DNA of 44,042 nucleotides, taken from NCBI GenBank assembly GCA_910575565.1, contig CAJTFL010000030.1, positions 1-44,042 on the forward strand. The letters are read 5' to 3'. Shown piece by piece: positions 41,171 through 44,042 of the stretch. Numbering within the stretch: the stretch's first letter is position 1; every line of letters starts with the position of its first letter. Under the pieces are notes generated by a model. The model was not told the DNA's origin and did no database searches. It was given only the letters and a program-made list of their open reading frames with translations. The position numbers and the translations under genes were made by a program. Source of the DNA: Lachnospiraceae bacterium. GTDB lineage: Bacteria > Bacillota > Clostridia > Lachnospirales > Lachnospiraceae.

Positions 41171-41334
41171 CCTTTGGGGTGCTGCCGGCTCTGCCGTCCA
41201 GCATACCGGGCATAGTTTTAGGCGCGATGTGTCGCAGGTTCAAATCCTGCCCGTGTTAACCAACACGCGTAGCTAAGTGGGTATAGCAATCGTTAATGAA
41301 TTTGCTGTATGTAAATGCAGCCAGCATCCAAGGG
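41171..41334 (+). ncRNA. Predicted Y-RNA-like molecule with a circularly permuted tRNA module
   Basis: The core is a tRNA in permuted order. The T-arm is GCAGG, TTCAAAT, CCTGC (41234-41250), then the acceptor 3' strand CCGTGTT. An AACC loop (41258-41261) leads to the acceptor 5' strand AACACG, with one bulged base before G41269. U8-A9 (TA, 41270-41271) and the D-arm GCTA, AGTGGGTA, TAGC (41272-41287) follow. Where the anticodon stem should be, ATCGT (41289-41293) pairs with GCGAT (41224-41228). Outer sequences close a long stem: 41171-41189 pairs with 41317-41334, with one bulge and two mismatches. This matches the plan of bacterial Y RNAs and of the tRNA-like RNAs reported with SPFH/RtcB repair loci. 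Confidence 0.65.
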
Positions 41335-41650
41335 AAAGGGAAAGCCCCGGCCAGGCTGAGAGGCAGCCTTTTGGCGGCTTGCATCAGGCGGCCCATGATT
41401 TTGCAAAACCTATCAGGAGGCGTTCGCGCTTATGCGTCCTGTTCGCGTTGGCGTCCCGGTATGCCGGGTACGCTTGGCGCAGTCAGGCGCAGTTAAGGCA
41501 GCGCATAAGGAAGGCAAAGCAAAAGAATAGCCCTTGATCCCCGTCCAAAAGGCGAGGCCGGGGGGAAAGCCCTTTGCCAAAGAAGAAAGCTACGGCGTTT
41601 GCGCTTTAGAAATGCAGGCGCATCCGCGAAAATCATAAAGAAATCATTAA
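41335..41650 (+). other. Structured non-coding leader before the slipin gene
   Basis: No gene. The region is GC-rich with consecutive hairpins: CAGGA/TCCTG (41414-41441), CCCGG TATG CCGGG extended by GCGT/ACGC (41451-41473), CCCCG/CGGGG (41539-41564). A tandem 10-mer GGCGCAGTCA/GGCGCAGTTA lies at about 41476-41495. It may be a second RNA, an extension of the tRNA-like RNA or the slipin 5' leader. Confidence 0.45.
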
Positions 41651-41662
41651 AGGAGGAAAAAG

Positions 41663-42766
41663 ATGAAGGTAATCATTAAAGAGCAGGAATGCGGTTATTT
41701 GATGAAAAACGGGCGCTTTCAGAAGCTGCTGCCTGCCGGAAAATATACATATTTTAAAAAATTAGGTTATGAGGTGCTTACGGTTCCTATGACGGGAGAG
41801 GTAAAGACATCCGGGATCCCCATTGAGGTGCTGATGAAATGCCCGGATTTTGCGTCCCGCGTGGCAAAGGCTAAACTTCCTGACACTTCTATCGCCCTTC
41901 GGTTTGTGAACGGCGCTTACTGTGAGGTGCTTACTAAGGCGGAAACGTATTTCTGGAATGTGTTTGAATCCAACGAATTCCAGGTGATCGATATTACCAA
42001 GCCGTATATGGAGGGAACCCTGCCCAGGATGTATATGGATCTGATGCCGGCCAAATATTATAAGAAGATTACCATAAAGGATGGGGAGCTGGGGCTGTTG
42101 TACTTTGATCAGCGGCTGGAAAAGCGGCTGGAGGCAGGGTCTTACTATTTTTGGAATTACGGGGCGGAAGTGACCTGCAAAATTTTCAATATGAAGCTAC
42201 AGCAGCTGGAGATTTCCGGCCAGGAAGTGCTTACCGCCGACAAGGTAGGAATCCGGCTGAATGTGATCTGCAATTACCGGATCACGGAGCCGGAGGAGCT
42301 GGTAAAAAAGGTGGAGGGCGTATCTTCTCAGCTGTATACCTGCGCCCAGCTGGTGATCCGGGAGTATGTGGGCCGGTATCGTCTGGATGAGCTGCTGGCT
42401 CAGAAAGAGGAGATTGGCCGGTATATCCTGGAAAAGATGAGGGAGCGGCAGAAGGAACTGTGCGTGGAGGTAATCAGCGGAGGGATCAAGGATATTATCC
42501 TGCCGGGGGAGATCCGCAGCATTATGAATACGGTTCTGGTTGCAGAGAAGAAGGCTCAGGCTAACGTGATCATGCGCCGGGAGGAGGTGGCTTCCACCAG
42601 GAGCCTGTTAAATACGGCGAAGCTGATGGATGAGAATAAAACGCTGTTTAAGCTAAAGGAAATGGAATATTTGGAAAGGATCTGCGATAAGGTAGGCAGC
42701 ATTTCCTTAAACGGCGGGAAAAATGTGCTGGAGCAGCTTGCGGAGCTGGCCGGCTGCAACCCTTAA
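41663..42766 (+). CDS. SPFH/Band-7 (slipin) family protein
   Basis: A 367-residue scaffold protein. The N-terminal part (about residues 1-130: LMKNGRFQKLLPAGKYTYFK) is followed by an SPFH domain (about 140-290: KDGELGLLYFDQRLEKRLEA, VLTADKVGIRLNVICNYRIT, LDELLAQKEEIGRYILEKMR). A C-terminal coiled segment ends near VLVAEKKAQANVIMRREEVA. No clear membrane helix is seen. SPFH proteins paired with RtcB are proposed scaffolds for RNA repair with a tRNA-like RNA partner; here that RNA lies just upstream. An AAAGGAGGAAAAAG site precedes the ATG. Confidence 0.88.
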   Translation: MKVIIKEQECGYLMKNGRFQKLLPAGKYTYFKKLGYEVLTVPMTGEVKTSGIPIEVLMKCPDFASRVAKAKLPDTSIALRFVNGAYCEVLTKAETYFWNVFESNEFQVIDITKPYMEGTLPRMYMDLMPAKYYKKITIKDGELGLLYFDQRLEKRLEAGSYYFWNYGAEVTCKIFNMKLQQLEISGQEVLTADKVGIRLNVICNYRITEPEELVKKVEGVSSQLYTCAQLVIREYVGRYRLDELLAQKEEIGRYILEKMRERQKELCVEVISGGIKDIILPGEIRSIMNTVLVAEKKAQANVIMRREEVASTRSLLNTAKLMDENKTLFKLKEMEYLERICDKVGSISLNGGKNVLEQLAELAGCNP

Positions 42767-42788
42767 AGTCCGGAGCCGAAGATTTTGC

Positions 42789-42817
42789 TTGAATCTTTGG
42801 GGGATTTCGTCTATGAT
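42789..42817 (+). promoter_or_regulatory. Promoter of the EIIA gene
   Basis: TTGAAT and TATGAT are 17 bp apart, just after the slipin stop, so the EIIA gene is transcribed separately. Confidence 0.7.
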
Positions 42818-42867
42818 GGAGGGGATGCGGAGGGTCATTTGGATGAAATTAGGAGGTTGGGTTGGTT

Positions 42868-43335
42868 ATGGAAGAATTTAAGGTTTATCCGGTGTCCTGC
42901 CCGGTGGAGGGGGAAGTGATTCCCCTGTCCCAGGTGTCGGACACTTCCGTGGCATACGGTATGTTAGGGCCTGGCGTAGGCATCCATCCGGCCAAGGGAA
43001 GGGCGGTGGCTCCTTTTGCCGGGGAGGTATCTGCCCTTTTTGACACGAAGCACGCCATCGGCTTAACTAGCGATGACGGCGGCGTGGAAGTGCTGATCCA
43101 TGTGGGGATCAATACGGTAGAGCTTAAAGGGAAGCATATGACTGCCCTTGTAGCCGCCGGGGATCATGTGGAGGAAGGCCAGCCAATATTGGAGTTTGAC
43201 TTAGAAAAGATTAAGGAAGCCGGGTTTGATCCCACAGTGGCAGTGGTTGTGTCCAATATCTATCTGTTTCCTAAAATAGAGGTTATGGGCTATGGGCCGA
43301 AAAAGGAAATGGATGAGCTTTTGGAATGCAGTTAG
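42868..43335 (+). CDS. PTS glucose-type EIIA component
   Basis: A 155-residue single-domain EIIA of the glucose family, which passes phosphate from HPr to a sugar EIIB. The beta-barrel motifs AYGMLGPGVGIHPAKGRAVA and the active His in VLIHVGINTVELKG are present, along with the other conserved His in FDTKHAIGL. As a stand-alone protein it may serve several EIICB partners. ATG 42868 has AGGAGG 11 nt upstream. No EIIB or EIIC gene is in the window. Confidence 0.93.
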   Translation: MEEFKVYPVSCPVEGEVIPLSQVSDTSVAYGMLGPGVGIHPAKGRAVAPFAGEVSALFDTKHAIGLTSDDGGVEVLIHVGINTVELKGKHMTALVAAGDHVEEGQPILEFDLEKIKEAGFDPTVAVVVSNIYLFPKIEVMGYGPKKEMDELLECS

Positions 43336-43531
43336 CGGGTAAGGAGATGACTTGCTTAAACGGCTGCGTTAATTTGGAGATCCCATCAAAACAGCTAATG
43401 ACATATCCCGTCAAATATGTTATGATCACATTATAGCGTGTTTGGAAGGAAATTGATTGTTAGCGATAATCGCATGATGCTGCGCAAAAGATCTTTTGAT
43501 CTGGCTGCTGCTGCCTGAAGGGAGATCCATA

Positions 43532-43942
43532 TTGAAGGAACCGATGAATTTTGACCCTGGCTTAATTGAATATTTGCTGTCCGATAACCAGGATCTTCCC
43601 CTGGCGGCATCTATCCGCAGATTTCTTGATGAAATGCCGGGGGGCTTTTTTATCTATCGGGCTGATGGCGATGAGGAAATCTTGTATGCCAATAAGGCGT
43701 TGTTTAGGATGTTTGGCTGTGAAACAGCTGAGGAATTTGCGGAGCTGACCGGCAATACTTTCCGGGGGCTGGTGCACCCGGAGGATCTGGAAAAGGTGGA
43801 GGAAAGCATCCGAGAGCAAATTGCCCATAGCCAGTATGATTTGGACTATGTGGAATACCGTATTATCCAAAAGAGCGGGGCGATCTGCTGGATTGATGAT
43901 TACGGCCATTTTATCCGCAGCCGGACAAATTCTTTAGGTTAG
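43532..43942 (+). pseudogene. PAS-domain signalling protein, truncated by an inverted repeat
   Basis: The 136-residue product has an N-terminal PAS fold: FLDEMPGGFFIYRADGDEEI, LYANKALFRMFGCETAEEF, and the segment EYRIIQKSGAICWIDDYGHF. Such PAS domains normally precede a GGDEF, EAL or histidine kinase domain. Here the frame enters a large inverted repeat at 43934 and stops at 43940-43942. The start is TTG 43532 (AAGGGAG 7 nt upstream) or ATG 43544. The output domain is absent up to the window end. Confidence 0.7.
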
Positions 43943-44026
43943 AATCGATGATGGGGTAAACGAAAAAGCAGTTTTGGCATTCCAGTGAACTGCCCCTTCG
44001 TTTACACCATTTTCGATTTGACCTAA
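43934..44026. mobile_element. 93-bp palindromic inverted repeat
   Basis: Arms of about 40 nt (43934-43973 and 43988-44026) pair with few mismatches: TTAGGT at the outer ends, then AATCG, GTAAACGAA and GCAGTT against their complements, around a 14-nt loop. It begins inside a PAS coding frame and supplies that frame's stop, so it was probably inserted. It does not resemble the 166-bp element at 8766. A long terminator hairpin is an alternative. Confidence 0.6.
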
Positions 44027-44042
44027 TTGAACAAAGTGAGCG

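Noticed and set aside
41221..41293. A broken ordinary tRNA pair: 3' half of one tRNA followed by 5' half of another
   Set aside because: The two halves share a complementary acceptor (CGTGTT with AACACG) and are joined by a 4-nt loop, and flanking sequences form a closing stem. One permuted module explains all of this better than two unrelated fragments.

Overview
The window looks like a chromosome segment of a spore-forming gut Firmicute, most likely Lachnospiraceae (Clostridium cluster XIVa). This rests on the gene order HU, RqcP-like S4 protein, YabP, YabQ, DivIC-like, SpoIIE-like, TilS, Hpt, FtsH, on AGGAGG ribosome sites with several TTG starts, and on YesM/YesN plus sugar ABC cassettes. 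No species can be named from sequence alone.

Layout. 1-1.6 kb is a scar of an integrative element: a frameshifted DnaC-like helicase loader, a small ORF and a 17-bp tandem repeat. 1.9-9.3 kb holds upp, a histidine phosphatase, a GntR regulator, a 3-dehydro-L-gulonate 2-dehydrogenase, a Nudix/aminoglycoside-phosphotransferase-like pair and several decayed genes (flavodoxin, UvrD-like helicase, FAD oxidoreductase). The FAD gene is broken by a 166-bp palindromic element. 9.3-17.2 kb is a carbohydrate uptake locus: YesM/YesN two-component system, substrate-binding lipoprotein, two permeases and a GH43-like enzyme, with no ABC ATPase. 17.3-19.2 kb is a divergent Crp/Fnr, ferredoxin and cupin module with a perfect palindrome at the class II position. 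19.2-23.0 kb is an AT-rich accessory stretch: TetR regulator, an IS110 copy with an internal deletion, a CDF transporter and a truncated ICE-type sigma factor. 23.0-25.6 kb has a GAF/HD-GYP protein and a secreted repeat protein flanked by 137-bp direct repeats.

25.8-33.3 kb is the conserved housekeeping and sporulation block. 33.8-37.2 kb has a GH13 enzyme with a basic tail, tRNA-Tyr, tRNA-Leu and a PHP phosphatase.

37.2-42.8 kb is the most interesting part: a large two-WYL regulator diverging from RtcB RNA ligase, then a 560-bp non-coding gap, then an SPFH/slipin gene. The gap encodes a tRNA-like module in circularly permuted order: T-arm, acceptor 3' strand, AACC loop, acceptor 5' strand, D-arm, held on a long closing stem as in bacterial Y RNAs. 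It reads as an RNA-repair system with its own tRNA-mimic RNA. No Ro60/Rsr or RtcA gene is present in the window. The last 1.3 kb has a PTS EIIA-Glc protein and a PAS-domain ORF cut short by another large inverted repeat.
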